From Rhodocyclaceae bacterium (GTDB taxonomy: Bacteria; Pseudomonadota; Gammaproteobacteria; Burkholderiales; Rhodocyclaceae): a stretch of 64,000 nucleotides of DNA. Positions 49,163 to 60,547 of this stretch are shown here, in pieces; position 1 is the stretch's first letter, and the number at the start of each line of letters is the position of its first letter. The stretch is taken from the NCBI GenBank assembly GCA_023383815.1, contig JAHDYG010000012.1, positions 1 through 64,000 of the forward strand, in the 5' to 3' direction. A model generated the notes under the pieces. It searched no databases and had not been told where the DNA came from. It was given only the letters and a program-made list of their open reading frames with translations. The translations under genes and the position numbers were made by a program.

Positions 49163-50184
49163 CGACAAGCGCCCGGATCGGAAGTGCGGGGCGTGAATGG
49201 CCGATCCGCAGGGAGAACCTCATTCGTGCCGCGCTGGCGTTTTCCCTGATGTGGATGCTGGTCATCGGCTTGATGGTGACCGGCGGATCGCAGCCGGTAG
49301 CGCAGGAATCGAGCGCAGTCTCGTCCCCCCCGAGCCTGACCCTCTCGTCCGAACCGGTGGCGCGCGATGCGGGTTCGCCGGTTCGGGCGGATCTTCCTGC
49401 CTGGGCGCTGCCTGTCGAAGAGGCGGGCGCTCAGAGCGGCGACCGGACGGTGGAGGCGGGGAATGTGGCGGGCGAACTGTCCGGGAAGGCGTCGCCGGAT
49501 GCGGAATCCAGTGAAAGCCGGTCTGGGACGGAGGTGGACGCGCAGGCCCTGACGGCGCTTGCGCGTGCAGCAGAAGGGGCGTACGCGCGGCAGGCAGAAA
49601 GCCGGGCGGAGCCCGAACCGTCGCCCCGGGAAGCCGATCGCGAGGCGCTGCCGACGCGGGCATCGGTTTCCGATGGAGCGCCGCGGGCCACGACGCCTGC
49701 AGCAAGTGCCGGCGCATCGAAATCTCCTCGGGCGGTGACCGAACCGGTCGCCGCATCGGGTGCGGCTTTCAGGATCCGGCTGGGAGATTTCGAGGCGCTC
49801 GATGCAGTCCAGAGCCGGCAGGCTGATCTGGTGGCGAGGGGACACCCGGCTGCCCTTCAGGTTCGTGTGGCGGCCGGCCCGTACCGCGTGCGCGGGCAGG
49901 CCGAACAGGCGGTTGCCAGACTGCGTCGCGAACACGGACTGGGTGGCTTGCTCGTGTCCTTGCCGTCCGGCTCGGGAATTCTGGTCCAGCTTGGGGTATT
50001 CTCCGATGCCGCCAATGCGGCGGCGCTGGAGCGGAGACTCACCGGTTCGGGCTATCCGGCGGTCTCGCACGGGAGAATCGTGCTTGGTCCCTATCCGGAT
50101 CGCGCGATGGCCGAATCGGAGTTGAAGCGTCTGCGCGCCCAGGGCGGCGCGAATGCCGCCGCCGTTGTGTTGCCGGCATCGTGA
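49159..50184 (+). CDS. SPOR-domain protein with long disordered linker
   Basis: A 341-residue inner-membrane protein. One N-terminal transmembrane helix (ALAFSLMWMLVIGLMVTG) is followed by about 170 residues rich in Ala, Pro, Ser and Glu. A C-terminal region then matches the SPOR fold (SGILVQLGVFSDAANAAALERRLTGSGYPA ... RIVLGPYPDRAMAESELKRLRA), preceded by a second SPOR-like half (FRIRLGDFEALDAVQSRQADLVARG). SPOR domains bind denuded septal peptidoglycan, so a role in division or cell-wall work is likely. It overlaps the DUF2802 gene (ATGA). Confidence 0.85.
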   Translation: MTTSARIGSAGREWPIRRENLIRAALAFSLMWMLVIGLMVTGGSQPVAQESSAVSSPPSLTLSSEPVARDAGSPVRADLPAWALPVEEAGAQSGDRTVEAGNVAGELSGKASPDAESSESRSGTEVDAQALTALARAAEGAYARQAESRAEPEPSPREADREALPTRASVSDGAPRATTPAASAGASKSPRAVTEPVAASGAAFRIRLGDFEALDAVQSRQADLVARGHPAALQVRVAAGPYRVRGQAEQAVARLRREHGLGGLLVSLPSGSGILVQLGVFSDAANAAALERRLTGSGYPAVSHGRIVLGPYPDRAMAESELKRLRAQGGANAAAVVLPAS

Positions 50185-50242
50185 TGTCGGGCTGCAATCG
50201 GCAGGGTCCGATGATAATGATCCTTTTCATGGGAGTGAGAAC

Positions 50243-50680
50243 ATGAACATTCTGAGTCCGGTCCTAGGTGCGATCGATGTGTCCGACGACAAGGTGATCG
50301 AGTTTCCGGCGGGTCTGCCTGGTTTCGAGCAGTGCCGGCGCTTCGTGCTCGTGCATGACGCCGAGCAGAACGCAGGACTCTTCATGCTGCAAAGTGTCGA
50401 TGACCCCGAACTGGTGCTGTCGATCACGGGACCCGAGATGCTGCGCGTGAATTACGAGTTCACGCTCTCGGATGACGAACTCGAAATGCTGGAGCTCAAG
50501 AAGCCCGAGGATGCTGCGGTTGCAGTCATCCTGAGCAAGGAGGAGGGCGAGTCGCCCGCCAGTGCAGGCTTGCGGGGCAATTTCATGGCGCCGCTGGTGA
50601 TCAACACGGTGACCCGCAAGGGGGTACAGAAGATCATCAACAAGCGCGGTTGCGAACTGACCCTGCGCGCGATCGACTGA
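50243..50680 (+). CDS. fliW: Flagellar assembly factor FliW
   Basis: A 145-residue protein of the FliW family, which binds the CsrA regulator and flagellin to couple flagellin level to its translation. It shows VIEFPAGLPGFEQCRRFVLVHD, MLQSVDDPELVLSITGP and GNFMAPLVINTVTRKGVQKIIN. GGGAG lies 7 bases before ATG 50243, and GATAAT at 50213-50218 may be its -10. No csrA, fliC or other flagellar gene is adjacent. Confidence 0.93.
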   Translation: MNILSPVLGAIDVSDDKVIEFPAGLPGFEQCRRFVLVHDAEQNAGLFMLQSVDDPELVLSITGPEMLRVNYEFTLSDDELEMLELKKPEDAAVAVILSKEEGESPASAGLRGNFMAPLVINTVTRKGVQKIINKRGCELTLRAID

Positions 50681-50765
50681 TCCGGACGGACTTTGGAGCG
50701 AACCGTGACCCCGGGCATCCGGGAGGGCGCCGCTTCTCTTGATTGCCTGAAGAGGAACTGAATTC

Positions 50766-51146
50766 ATGAGCCGTATCATCATCTCCACCTCCAACGCTCC
50801 AGCCGCGATTGGAACGTACTCGCAGGCCGTTCGGGTCGGTGACACCGTGTACGTGTCGGGCCAGATCGGGCTCGATCCTGGCTCGATGCAGATGGCAGAG
50901 GGGTTCGAAGCGCAAACGGTGCGGGTGTTCGAGAACCTCAAGGCCGTGGCGGAGGCTGCGGGAGGTTCGCTTGCGGATGCCGTGAAGCTCACGATCTTCC
51001 TGACCGACCTTGGAAATTTCGCCAGGGTCAACGAGATCATGGCGCGCTATTTTGCCGAGCCCTATCCGGCGCGCGCGGCCGTCGGTGTCAAGGAACTGCC
51101 GAAAGGGGCTCAAGTCGAGGCAGACGCGGTGCTCGTGTTCGCCTGA
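50766..51146 (+). CDS. ridA: RidA family enamine/imine deaminase
   Basis: A 126-residue Rid protein that hydrolyses reactive 2-aminoacrylate-type intermediates from PLP enzymes. It contains the motifs [31 protein letters not shown], the catalytic-site [21 protein letters not shown] (conserved Arg) and a C-terminal Glu. GAGGAA lies 8 bases before ATG 50766. It is followed by recG, an arrangement seen in many betaproteobacteria. Confidence 0.94.
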   Translation: MSRIIISTSNAPAAIGTYSQAVRVGDTVYVSGQIGLDPGSMQMAEGFEAQTVRVFENLKAVAEAAGGSLADAVKLTIFLTDLGNFARVNEIMARYFAEPYPARAAVGVKELPKGAQVEADAVLVFA

Positions 51147-51197
51147 ACCCCCGCCGAACCGTCGTAGACCTTGAGTGAGGCAGGAGACGGGAAGGCA

Positions 51198-53252
<2,055 letters not shown>

Positions 53253-53396
53253 CCGGGGCGCACGGGTGGTAGCGCGGGTGTATCATCCGCCCCTTATATT
53301 TCCGGTCGCTGGCCGCGTGCGGCCCATCGCGTGGAGCCGGGCAGTTTCCGGGCTGGCGTGTTGCTGCGGCCGAATGCGGCTTGAAGGGTGTCTCGA

Positions 53397-54572
53397 ATGC
53401 GTCGTCTGTTGGCCTTTGCAATCCTCGTCGTGGCCCTCGGTGGCTTCCTGTGGCTGCAGGCGACCCGTCCGGCACCCCAAGCGGTCGAGGTGCGTGAGCG
53501 GGTATGGCGTGTCGAGACGATGCAGGTCGAACCGGCCAAGCTGCGCCCGACCCTCAAGCTATACGGGCGCGTCGAGGCGCCCGACCGGATGCGGGCCGCC
53601 GCCCCAGTCGCTGGCCGAGTGCTTGACGTGTACGTGCGTGACGGCGAGCGCGTCGCTGCGGGGCAGGTGCTTGCACGGCTTGACCCGCGTGACCTGGAGC
53701 CGCGTCTGCAGCAGGCCCGCGCCGAGCTCGAGCGCGAAATCGTTCGGGTGCAGCATGACCGTGAGGCACTCGAGCAGGAGCGCAGGCTGCTGGAGCTGGT
53801 CGAGGCGCGGCTCGAACGGGCGACCCGGCTCCAGGGTGCGCGCGCCGGGGCTGAAAGCGCGGTCGATCAGGCGCGCGAGGAGGTGATCCGGGCACGTCTT
53901 GCCTTGAATCAGCGCAACCAGGCCATCGCGGAGCATCCTGCGAGACTGGAGTTGCTGAAGGCGCGGGTCGCTGAGGCCGAGCGGGATGTCAGTCGGGGGC
54001 GGATCGTTGCACCCTTCGACGCCCGGATCAGTCGGGTCGAGGTTGCGGCAGGCGATCCGGTTCAGGCCGGCCAGAGCATGCTGTCGCTCTATGCGGACGA
54101 CGCGCTCTACCTGCGTGCAGCGGTGCCCGCCTTGTATGCAGCCGAACTTGGGGCTGCGATCGCTGCAGGGGATGTGCTGGAGGCGGCGGTGCGCTTCGGA
54201 ACGAAGACCTTTGCCGCCCGCCTCGAGCGCATTGCCGGCGAGGGGGATGCGCGCGGGGTCGACGCCTTGCTGCGACTCGGGCAAGGGGTCGACGTGCCAG
54301 CCGGAGCATTCGTCGAGGCCGTTCTGGAGCGTCCCGAGGTCCAGGCTGTGCTCTCGCTCCCGTTCTCTGCGCTCCACGGCGGAGATCGGATCTACGAGGT
54401 GCGCAAAGACCGGATCGCCGCACAGAGGATCGAGCGTGTGGGCTCGCATGAGGTGGGCGGAGTGCCGCACGTGCTGTTGCGGGTCGCCGATTCCGATCGT
54501 GCGCTGGAGGTGATGACCAGTCATCTTCCCCATGCGGTGGACGGGCTTGCCGTGGAAGTCGTGCGCCCATGA
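53397..54572 (+). CDS. RND efflux periplasmic adaptor (membrane fusion protein)
   Basis: A 391-residue HlyD/AcrA-type adaptor. It has an N-terminal membrane helix (LLAFAILVVALGGFLWL), a lipoyl/barrel-sandwich half (RVEAPDRMRAAAPVAGRVLDVYVRDGERVAAGQVLARLDPRDL), a long alpha-helical hairpin (about 110-195), and the second lipoyl half (GRIVAPFDARISRVEVAAGDPV). ATG 53397 has AAGGGTG upstream. It is coupled to the permease gene by a 4-bp overlap. No TolC-type gene is present. Substrate unknown. Confidence 0.9.
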   Translation: MRRLLAFAILVVALGGFLWLQATRPAPQAVEVRERVWRVETMQVEPAKLRPTLKLYGRVEAPDRMRAAAPVAGRVLDVYVRDGERVAAGQVLARLDPRDLEPRLQQARAELEREIVRVQHDREALEQERRLLELVEARLERATRLQGARAGAESAVDQAREEVIRARLALNQRNQAIAEHPARLELLKARVAEAERDVSRGRIVAPFDARISRVEVAAGDPVQAGQSMLSLYADDALYLRAAVPALYAAELGAAIAAGDVLEAAVRFGTKTFAARLERIAGEGDARGVDALLRLGQGVDVPAGAFVEAVLERPEVQAVLSLPFSALHGGDRIYEVRKDRIAAQRIERVGSHEVGGVPHVLLRVADSDRALEVMTSHLPHAVDGLAVEVVRP

Positions 54573-57500
54573 GGGATGGCGTCCTTGCTGGGCTCCTGAG
54601 GCATCCGGTCGCGGCGAACGTGCTCGTACTGCTGGCGATGATGGCGGGTCTGGTCGGGTTGCTGCGGATGAACGTGCAGTTCTTTCCCAGCTTCGAGCTC
54701 GATCTCATCAGCGTGCGGGTAGTGTGGAGCGGGGCTTCGGCGGAGGACGTCGAACAGGGCATCACGACCCCGCTCGAAGAGCGACTGCGCACGATTGACG
54801 GACTCAAGCGCATGACCTCGACTTCGGCCCAGGGTGTCTCCAGCATCACGCTCGAGTTGCACGAAGGCTCCGATCCGCTTGCCGCGCTCGACCAGGCGCG
54901 CCAGCGTGTCGACGAGTTCCGCAACCTGCCGCGCGATGCCGAACCACCCCAGGTGAGCAGGGTCGTTCGCTATGAGCCGATTGCGCGACTGCTCGTGCGC
55001 GGTGGCAGCGTGGAGGAACTGCGGCCGTGGGTGCGTCGCTTCGAATCCGAATTGCTTGCTGCGGGTATCGACCGGATCAGCATCACGGGCCTGCCTCAGG
55101 AGCGCATCGCGGTCGAAGTCCCCTCGGCAGCGCTCGAAGCACTCGGGCTGTCCCTGCCGGGCATTGGCGAGCGGATTTCGGCGCTCGCGCGCGATGTCCC
55201 GGCCGGCGCTGCGGGGGAACTGGACGGTGCGCGCGACGTGCGCGGTCTCGAACAGCGGCGTGATCCGCTCGATTTCGAAGGGCTGCCGGTCGTCAGCGAC
55301 GAACGGGGTCTCATCCGTCTTGGAGAGATCGCGCGAATCACACGCGAGGCACGCCCGGGTGAGGTCGGGTTGTCCGAGGGCGGCGACGTCGTGGTCGAAC
55401 TTCTGTTGCAGCGCAGCGAGAGCGGGCACTCCCTGCGTGCGGCGAGGGTCTTCGAAGGCTGGCTCGACGCCACGGTGCCGACCCTGCCGCCTTCAATCCG
55501 CCTTGAGGTGTTCGACACGCAGTGGCAACTGATCCGCGACCGGATCCAGTTGCTCGTCAAGAATGGCCTGGGGGGGTTGGTGCTGGTCGTTGCGGTGCTC
55601 TATGCCTTCCTGCCGGCGCGGGTTGCCTTCTGGGTGATGTTCGGGATCCCGACCGCATTTCTTGCGACCCTCGGGTTGATGTACTTCTTCGGCGGTTCGA
55701 TCAACATGATGAGTTTGTTCGCTCTGATCATGGCGCTCGGGATCATCGTGGATGACGCGATCGTCGTGAGCGAGGACGCCGATACCCACCGGCGCCGTGG
55801 AGAGGGGCCGGAGCAGGCGGCGCTGGGTGGAGCGCGGCGGATGTTCTGGCCGGTGATGGCAGCCTCGCTCACGACGATTGCGGCCTTCCTCCCGCTGATG
55901 CTGGTTGGCGGGATCATGGGCAACGTGATGTTCGACATTCCCTTCGTGATGATCATGGTCATCGTCGCATCGCTGCTGGAGAGTTTCCTGATCCTGCCGG
56001 CACACTTGCGTGGTGCACTGCAGGAGATCTCCGTACGGAGGGTCTCGCGCCTGCGAAGCGCGCTGGAAGGAGGGTTCGAGCGCCTGCGCGAGGAAGTGTT
56101 CCGTCCGCTGGTCACGATTGCGCTCGAGTGGCGCGGAACCACGGTCGCGATCACCCTCGCGACCGTGATTCTTGCTGGGGGCCTGCTGGCTGGCGGGCGT
56201 CTCAGTTTCGTGTTCTTTCCCGCGCCGGAAAGCCCTGTGGTGTTTGCCAATGCGGGTTTTGTCGCCGGCACGCCCCGTTCGCACACCGAAGCGTTCCTGC
56301 GTGAACTGGAGCGTGCGCTGATCGAGACGGAACAGGAGCTGGGCGGCGGGCTGATCCGCACGGCCGTGTCCCACCTTGGAGAGTCGATCGGTGGCGCGGG
56401 AGGTGCGACAACGAAAGCCGATCAGCTTGCCTCGATCATGGTCGAGTTGCTGCCGTCGGATCAGCGCGAGGTGCGCAATGAACGCTTCCTGGCAGTCTGG
56501 CGCGAGAAGACCCGCGAGTTTGCCGGGCTCGAGAGCCTCAGTTTCAAGGTGCGCCAGTCCGGACCTCAGGGGAGGGATCTGACGGTTCGTCTGACAGGAC
56601 AGGATGCTGCGGTCTTGAAAGCGGCAGCGCTCGATCTGGCCGAAACCATCAAGGCGCTGCCCGGCATCAGCGATTCCGAGGACGACATGCCGTTCGGACG
56701 CGAGCAGCTGGTGTACCGGCTGACGGCTGCCGGCGAGGCGCTCGGCCTGACGACCGATACCCTGGGCCGGCAGTTGCGTGCGGCGTTCGACGGCAGCCTT
56801 GCGCAGCTCGTGCAAAGCGGACGCGACGAACTGGAGGTACGGGTTCTGCTGCCACGAGCCGAGCGGCAGCGGCTTGATGTTTTCGATCGACTGGTGGTGG
56901 AGGTGCCGGGCGGACAATTCGTGCCGCTCGCGAGTGTTGCGCGATGGGAGTCGCGGAGTGGATTCGAAGCGCTGCGCCATGCCGATGGGCGGCTGGCCGT
57001 GGAGGTCTCGGCGAGCGTGGATCGGGCCGTGACGAACGCCAATCTCGTTCAGGCCGATCTCCTGCGTGAAGCGCTCCCACGCCTGTCTGCACGCCATGGT
57101 GTGAACTACAGTCTTGAAGGCCAGGCCGCCGACCAGCGTGAAACGATGGAAGACATGCGCATGGGGCTGATGATCGGGTTGGGGTTGATCTATCTGGTCC
57201 TGGTCTGGTCCTTCGGCTCTTGGAGCTGGCCGCTCGTCGTCATGGCCGCCATCCCGCTCGGGCTGGCGGGAGCGATCTACGGACACTGGATGATGGCCCT
57301 CGATCTGACGATCCTGTCCCTGTTCGGGTTGTTTGCGCTGGCCGGGATCGTGGTCAACAATTCGATCATCCTCGTCAGCCTGTTCAAGGAGCTCAAGAAC
57401 GCGGGCGCAAGCCTTCGCGACGCGTTGATCGGAGCCGCGTGCGGAAGGCTGCGCGCGGTACTGCTAACCTCACTCACGACGATCGGGGGGCTGACCCCGT

Positions 57501-57652
57501 TGATGTTCGAGACTTCCTTGCAGGCGCACTTCCTCATCCCGATGGCCGTATCGATCGCATTCGGGCTCGGATTTTCCGCTGCGATCGTGCTCTTCTTCAT
57601 CCCTGCGCTGCTTCATCTGCTCGAGGATGGAAAGGGCTGGTTCGCACGCTGA
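54569..57652 (+). CDS. RND efflux permease (AcrB/AcrD/AcrF family)
   Basis: A 1027-residue, twelve-helix proton-driven pump subunit of full length. It shows PVAANVLVLLAMMAGLVGLLRM at TM1, the porter-domain start FFPSFELDLISVRVVWSGASAEDVE, the TM4 proton-relay motif ALIMALGIIVDDAIVVSEDAD, and the second-half helix LTILSLFGLFALAGIVVNNSIILVSLF. The TM4 pair Asp-Asp is conserved. It pairs with the adaptor just upstream. Sequence alone does not separate drug, metal or lipid-type substrates, though the D-D form excludes most CusA-type metal pumps. Confidence 0.93.
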   Translation: MRDGVLAGLLRHPVAANVLVLLAMMAGLVGLLRMNVQFFPSFELDLISVRVVWSGASAEDVEQGITTPLEERLRTIDGLKRMTSTSAQGVSSITLELHEGSDPLAALDQARQRVDEFRNLPRDAEPPQVSRVVRYEPIARLLVRGGSVEELRPWVRRFESELLAAGIDRISITGLPQERIAVEVPSAALEALGLSLPGIGERISALARDVPAGAAGELDGARDVRGLEQRRDPLDFEGLPVVSDERGLIRLGEIARITREARPGEVGLSEGGDVVVELLLQRSESGHSLRAARVFEGWLDATVPTLPPSIRLEVFDTQWQLIRDRIQLLVKNGLGGLVLVVAVLYAFLPARVAFWVMFGIPTAFLATLGLMYFFGGSINMMSLFALIMALGIIVDDAIVVSEDADTHRRRGEGPEQAALGGARRMFWPVMAASLTTIAAFLPLMLVGGIMGNVMFDIPFVMIMVIVASLLESFLILPAHLRGALQEISVRRVSRLRSALEGGFERLREEVFRPLVTIALEWRGTTVAITLATVILAGGLLAGGRLSFVFFPAPESPVVFANAGFVAGTPRSHTEAFLRELERALIETEQELGGGLIRTAVSHLGESIGGAGGATTKADQLASIMVELLPSDQREVRNERFLAVWREKTREFAGLESLSFKVRQSGPQGRDLTVRLTGQDAAVLKAAALDLAETIKALPGISDSEDDMPFGREQLVYRLTAAGEALGLTTDTLGRQLRAAFDGSLAQLVQSGRDELEVRVLLPRAERQRLDVFDRLVVEVPGGQFVPLASVARWESRSGFEALRHADGRLAVEVSASVDRAVTNANLVQADLLREALPRLSARHGVNYSLEGQAADQRETMEDMRMGLMIGLGLIYLVLVWSFGSWSWPLVVMAAIPLGLAGAIYGHWMMALDLTILSLFGLFALAGIVVNNSIILVSLFKELKNAGASLRDALIGAACGRLRAVLLTSLTTIGGLTPLMFETSLQAHFLIPMAVSIAFGLGFSAAIVLFFIPALLHLLEDGKGWFAR

Positions 57653-57718
57653 CACCCCGTGGTGGAGCTTCCAGTGACGCCTCACTTGGCGCTCATCGGC
57701 TATGATGCGCGCCATCCG

Positions 57719-58276
57719 ATGCAAGCCCGACGTTCCTCCTGCCGCTGGCGCTGCGCCCGGTCGCGTGCCGTTCTTCCCTCCGACCTTCGCCTCTGGCTGA
57801 CGGACGAAGGGTCCCTGACGGCGCGGATCCGAGCGCGCTGCGATGATTTTTCGGTGCGCGTACTGCGGCAGGGCGCTGGCGCCGTACTGCGCGACGAATG
57901 CGAGGTGCTGGGCCTGCGTCCCGGTCGGCGCTCGCTCGCTCGTGAAGTGCTGCTGATGGCGGGCGGCACGCCCGTGGTGTTCGCACGCACGGTTCTGCCG
58001 CAGATTCATCCGAGGGGTGCGTGGCAGCTCCTGCGCGGAATCGGTTCGCGACCACTGGGTGCGGCGCTCTTTTCCGATCCAGGCATCGAGCGCTGTCCGC
58101 TTGCCACTGCATCGCTCGATTGGCGAGATGCGCGCTATCATCGTGCGGTCGAGACCGGTGCCGTCGCGGGTCGGCCCGCGCGACTGTGGGCGCGCCGCTC
58201 GGTGTTTCGCCAGAACGGACAGCCGCTCCTGGTGACCGAGGTCTTCCTTCCGGCCATATCTACTCTCTACCGATGA
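57719..58276 (+). CDS. ubiC: Chorismate lyase
   Basis: Removes pyruvate from chorismate to give 4-hydroxybenzoate, the first committed step of ubiquinone synthesis. The 185-residue product has LWLTDEGSLTARIRARC, CEVLGLRPGRRSLAREVLLMAGGTPVVFARTVLP and LPLGxxLF-like RPLGAALFSDP. ATG 57719 was preferred over GTG 57659 because the family N-terminus begins here; a TATGAT box lies 13 bases before it. It overlaps ubiA. Confidence 0.88.
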   Translation: MQARRSSCRWRCARSRAVLPSDLRLWLTDEGSLTARIRARCDDFSVRVLRQGAGAVLRDECEVLGLRPGRRSLAREVLLMAGGTPVVFARTVLPQIHPRGAWQLLRGIGSRPLGAALFSDPGIERCPLATASLDWRDARYHRAVETGAVAGRPARLWARRSVFRQNGQPLLVTEVFLPAISTLYR

Positions 58277-59151
58277 CCGCGACCCCGTTTCGTCCTTCCG
58301 AACGCGTTTCCGCCTATGTGCGCCTGGCGCGACTCGACCGTCCGATCGGCATCCTGCTGCTGCTCTGGCCCACGCTGTGGGGGCTATGGCTGGCGGCGGA
58401 CGGGTTTCCACCTCCCTATGTGCTTTTTGCATTCGTCACCGGAACGGTGCTGATGCGTTCGACCGGCTGCGTGATCAACGACTACGCCGACCGTGAGTTC
58501 GACGGACACGTGGAGCGCACGCGGATGCGGCCGCTGGCCACTGGTGAAGTCACGACGAAAGAGGCGCTTCTTCTCGCGGGCGGCCTGTCCGTTCTGGCGC
58601 TCTTGCTGATCCTTCCGCTCGACCGTCTGGTGTTGTGGTTGTCGATCCCGGCGATCTTCCTTGCAGCAAGCTATCCGTTTACCAAGCGCTTTTTCGCGCT
58701 GCCTCAGGCCTATCTTGGTATTGCGTTCGGGTTCGGCATTCCGATGGCCTTTGCGGCGGTGCACGGAAGCGTGCCGGCCGTCGCGTGGTGGATGGTGCTT
58801 GCGAACGTGTTCTGGGCGCTTGCCTACGATACCGAGTACGCGATGGTCGATCGCCCCGATGACCTGAAGATCGGCATTCGCAGCGCGGCGATCACGTTCG
58901 GGCGTCACGACGTTGCTGCAGTCATGACCTGCTACGCTATTGCGCTCGCTCTGCTGGCCGCAATTGGCCTCGTGCATGGGCTTGGATACGCCTGGTTCGC
59001 GGGCCTTGCGGTTGCGGGCGTGATCGCCGGCCACCATTACGTCCTGATCCGCGGGCGCGATCGACAGCGCTGCTTCAAGGCATTCCTGCACAACAACTGG
59101 TTCGGTGCCGTGGTGTTCGTCAGTCTCGTGCTGGACAGACTCCTGGTGTGA
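58273..59151 (+). CDS. ubiA: 4-hydroxybenzoate polyprenyltransferase
   Basis: Inner-membrane prenyltransferase of 292 residues with about eight helices. It attaches the polyprenyl chain to 4-hydroxybenzoate. Both Asp-rich motifs are intact: CVINDYADREFDGHVERTRMRPL and YDTEYAMVDRPDDLKIGIRS. ATG 58273 overlaps the ubiC stop, so the product of UbiC passes to UbiA made from the same mRNA. UbiD, a later step, is encoded 3 kb downstream. Confidence 0.95.
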   Translation: MTATPFRPSERVSAYVRLARLDRPIGILLLLWPTLWGLWLAADGFPPPYVLFAFVTGTVLMRSTGCVINDYADREFDGHVERTRMRPLATGEVTTKEALLLAGGLSVLALLLILPLDRLVLWLSIPAIFLAASYPFTKRFFALPQAYLGIAFGFGIPMAFAAVHGSVPAVAWWMVLANVFWALAYDTEYAMVDRPDDLKIGIRSAAITFGRHDVAAVMTCYAIALALLAAIGLVHGLGYAWFAGLAVAGVIAGHHYVLIRGRDRQRCFKAFLHNNWFGAVVFVSLVLDRLLV

Positions 59152-59226
59152 TGGAAACCGGATCGGCTCGCGCCGGTCAAAGTCTCGTTGCGGACCTACC
59201 CGTGACATACCCCAGGAGACCGAACC

Positions 59227-59481
59227 ATGAAAAGAATCCTGATCGTCGGAGCGATCGCGTTGCTGTTCTCCGGATCGGCACTCGCATTCCATTGCCCGGC
59301 AGACATGAAGAAGATTGACGAGGCGCTTGGCAAGAACCCGCAGTTGACCAGCGAGCAACTCGCTGAGGTCAAGGCGATGCGCACCGAAGGCGAGGCCCTG
59401 CACAAGGCGGGTCGTCACCAGGAGTCGGTGGATACGCTCGCCAAGGCGATGAAGATGCTCGGAATCCAGCCGTCGATGTAG
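59227..59481 (+). CDS. Small exported protein of unknown function
   Basis: An 84-residue protein with a clear signal peptide ([19 protein letters not shown]) and a mature part of about 64 residues. That part is mostly helical and contains one Cys early on ([15 protein letters not shown]) and the segment [30 protein letters not shown], which resembles a single TPR-like helix pair. GGAG precedes ATG 59227. It is free-standing, with a stem-loop just after the stop. Related small periplasmic proteins occur in proteobacteria, but I cannot name its role. Confidence 0.8.
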   Translation: MKRILIVGAIALLFSGSALAFHCPADMKKIDEALGKNPQLTSEQLAEVKAMRTEGEALHKAGRHQESVDTLAKAMKMLGIQPSM

Positions 59482-59492
59482 CAAGCCCACGG

Positions 59493-59510
59493 GCCCTCCG
59501 CAAGGAGGGC
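59493..59510 (+). terminator. Stem-loop after the small exported protein gene
   Basis: GCCCTCC-GCAA-GGAGGGC, a perfect 7-bp stem with a GCAA tetraloop, starts 11 bases after the stop codon. There is no T-run, so termination is probable but not certain. Confidence 0.5.
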
Positions 59511-59576
59511 TCGTCGCCCCGGATCAGGGTGTCCGGAGTATCATTCGGGCCTTGCGACCCAGCCTGGATGATCCTG

Positions 59577-60389
59577 ATGCACTTCATGACGGCCCTGCGT
59601 GACGCATGGCGCGAGCGAGACACCCTGCTGTGTGTCGGACTGGATCCGGATCCGGCCAGATTCCCGGCCCACCTCAAAGGGCGTCGGGATGCCATCTTCG
59701 AGTTCTGTCGCGCGATCATCGACGCGACCGCCGATCTCGTGTGCTGCTTCAAGCCGCAGATCGCGTACTTCGCGGCGCATCGCGCCGAGGATCAACTGGA
59801 AGCCCTGATCAGGCACGTCCACGCGGCACACCCGGGTATTCCGGTGATTCTGGATGCGAAGCGCGGTGACATCGGCAGCACTGCCGAGATGTACGCCGTG
59901 GAAGCCTTCGAGCGCTTCGGCGCAGATGCAGTCACCGCAAACCCCTACATGGGCCACGATTCGGTCCGACCCTACCTGGAGCGGGCCGACAAGGGCGTGA
60001 TCCTGTTGTGCCGAACCTCCAATCCGGGCGGAAGCGACCTCCAGTTCCTCGACGTGGGCGGCCACAGGCTGTACGAACATGTCGCGCGCCTGGTTGCGGA
60101 ACAATGGAACGAGAACGGAAACTGCGCGCTCGTCGTTGGTGCGACCTTTCCTGACGAAGTGGCACGGGTGCGCGCCTTGACGGGCGAGATGCCGCTTCTC
60201 GTGCCCGGAATCGGCGCTCAGGGAGGAGATATCGCGGCGACGGTCCGGGGTGGAAGGACACCGGACGGCACCGGTCTCATGATCAGTTCGTCGCGGGAGA
60301 TCCTGTACGCTGGAGGCGGGGAAGACTTTGCAGCGGTCGCACGCGAAGTCGCACAGGCGACACGGCGAGCGATCAATGACTGGCGTTGA
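59577..60389 (+). CDS. pyrF: Orotidine 5'-phosphate decarboxylase, type 2
   Basis: Final step of UMP synthesis. The 270-residue product is the longer type 2 Pyr[16 protein letters not shown] near the start, catalytic [34 protein letters not shown] and [15 protein letters not shown] 59577 is chosen; ATG 59586 ([12 protein letters not shown]) is equally plausible, since most relatives begin there. Confidence 0.93.
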   Translation: MHFMTALRDAWRERDTLLCVGLDPDPARFPAHLKGRRDAIFEFCRAIIDATADLVCCFKPQIAYFAAHRAEDQLEALIRHVHAAHPGIPVILDAKRGDIGSTAEMYAVEAFERFGADAVTANPYMGHDSVRPYLERADKGVILLCRTSNPGGSDLQFLDVGGHRLYEHVARLVAEQWNENGNCALVVGATFPDEVARVRALTGEMPLLVPGIGAQGGDIAATVRGGRTPDGTGLMISSSREILYAGGGEDFAAVAREVAQATRRAINDWR

Positions 60390-60547
60390 GTCGCGAGATG
60401 TGCGCTGTAGTGTTGGGCGTGGTGGGGCGGGGGCTGCCGCATCCGGCTCTATCGTTGGAGTTGCATTTGCGCGTAATATGCGGTCCAATTTCCGGGCGCT
60501 TCGTTTCCGTACGGGAATGATCTGTTTGACTGGATAAGGGGATATCA

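Noticed and set aside
55493-57286. 597-codon minus-strand frame opposite the RND permease
   Set aside because: Shadow of a full-length permease; rich in Arg, Gln, His and Asp with no motifs.
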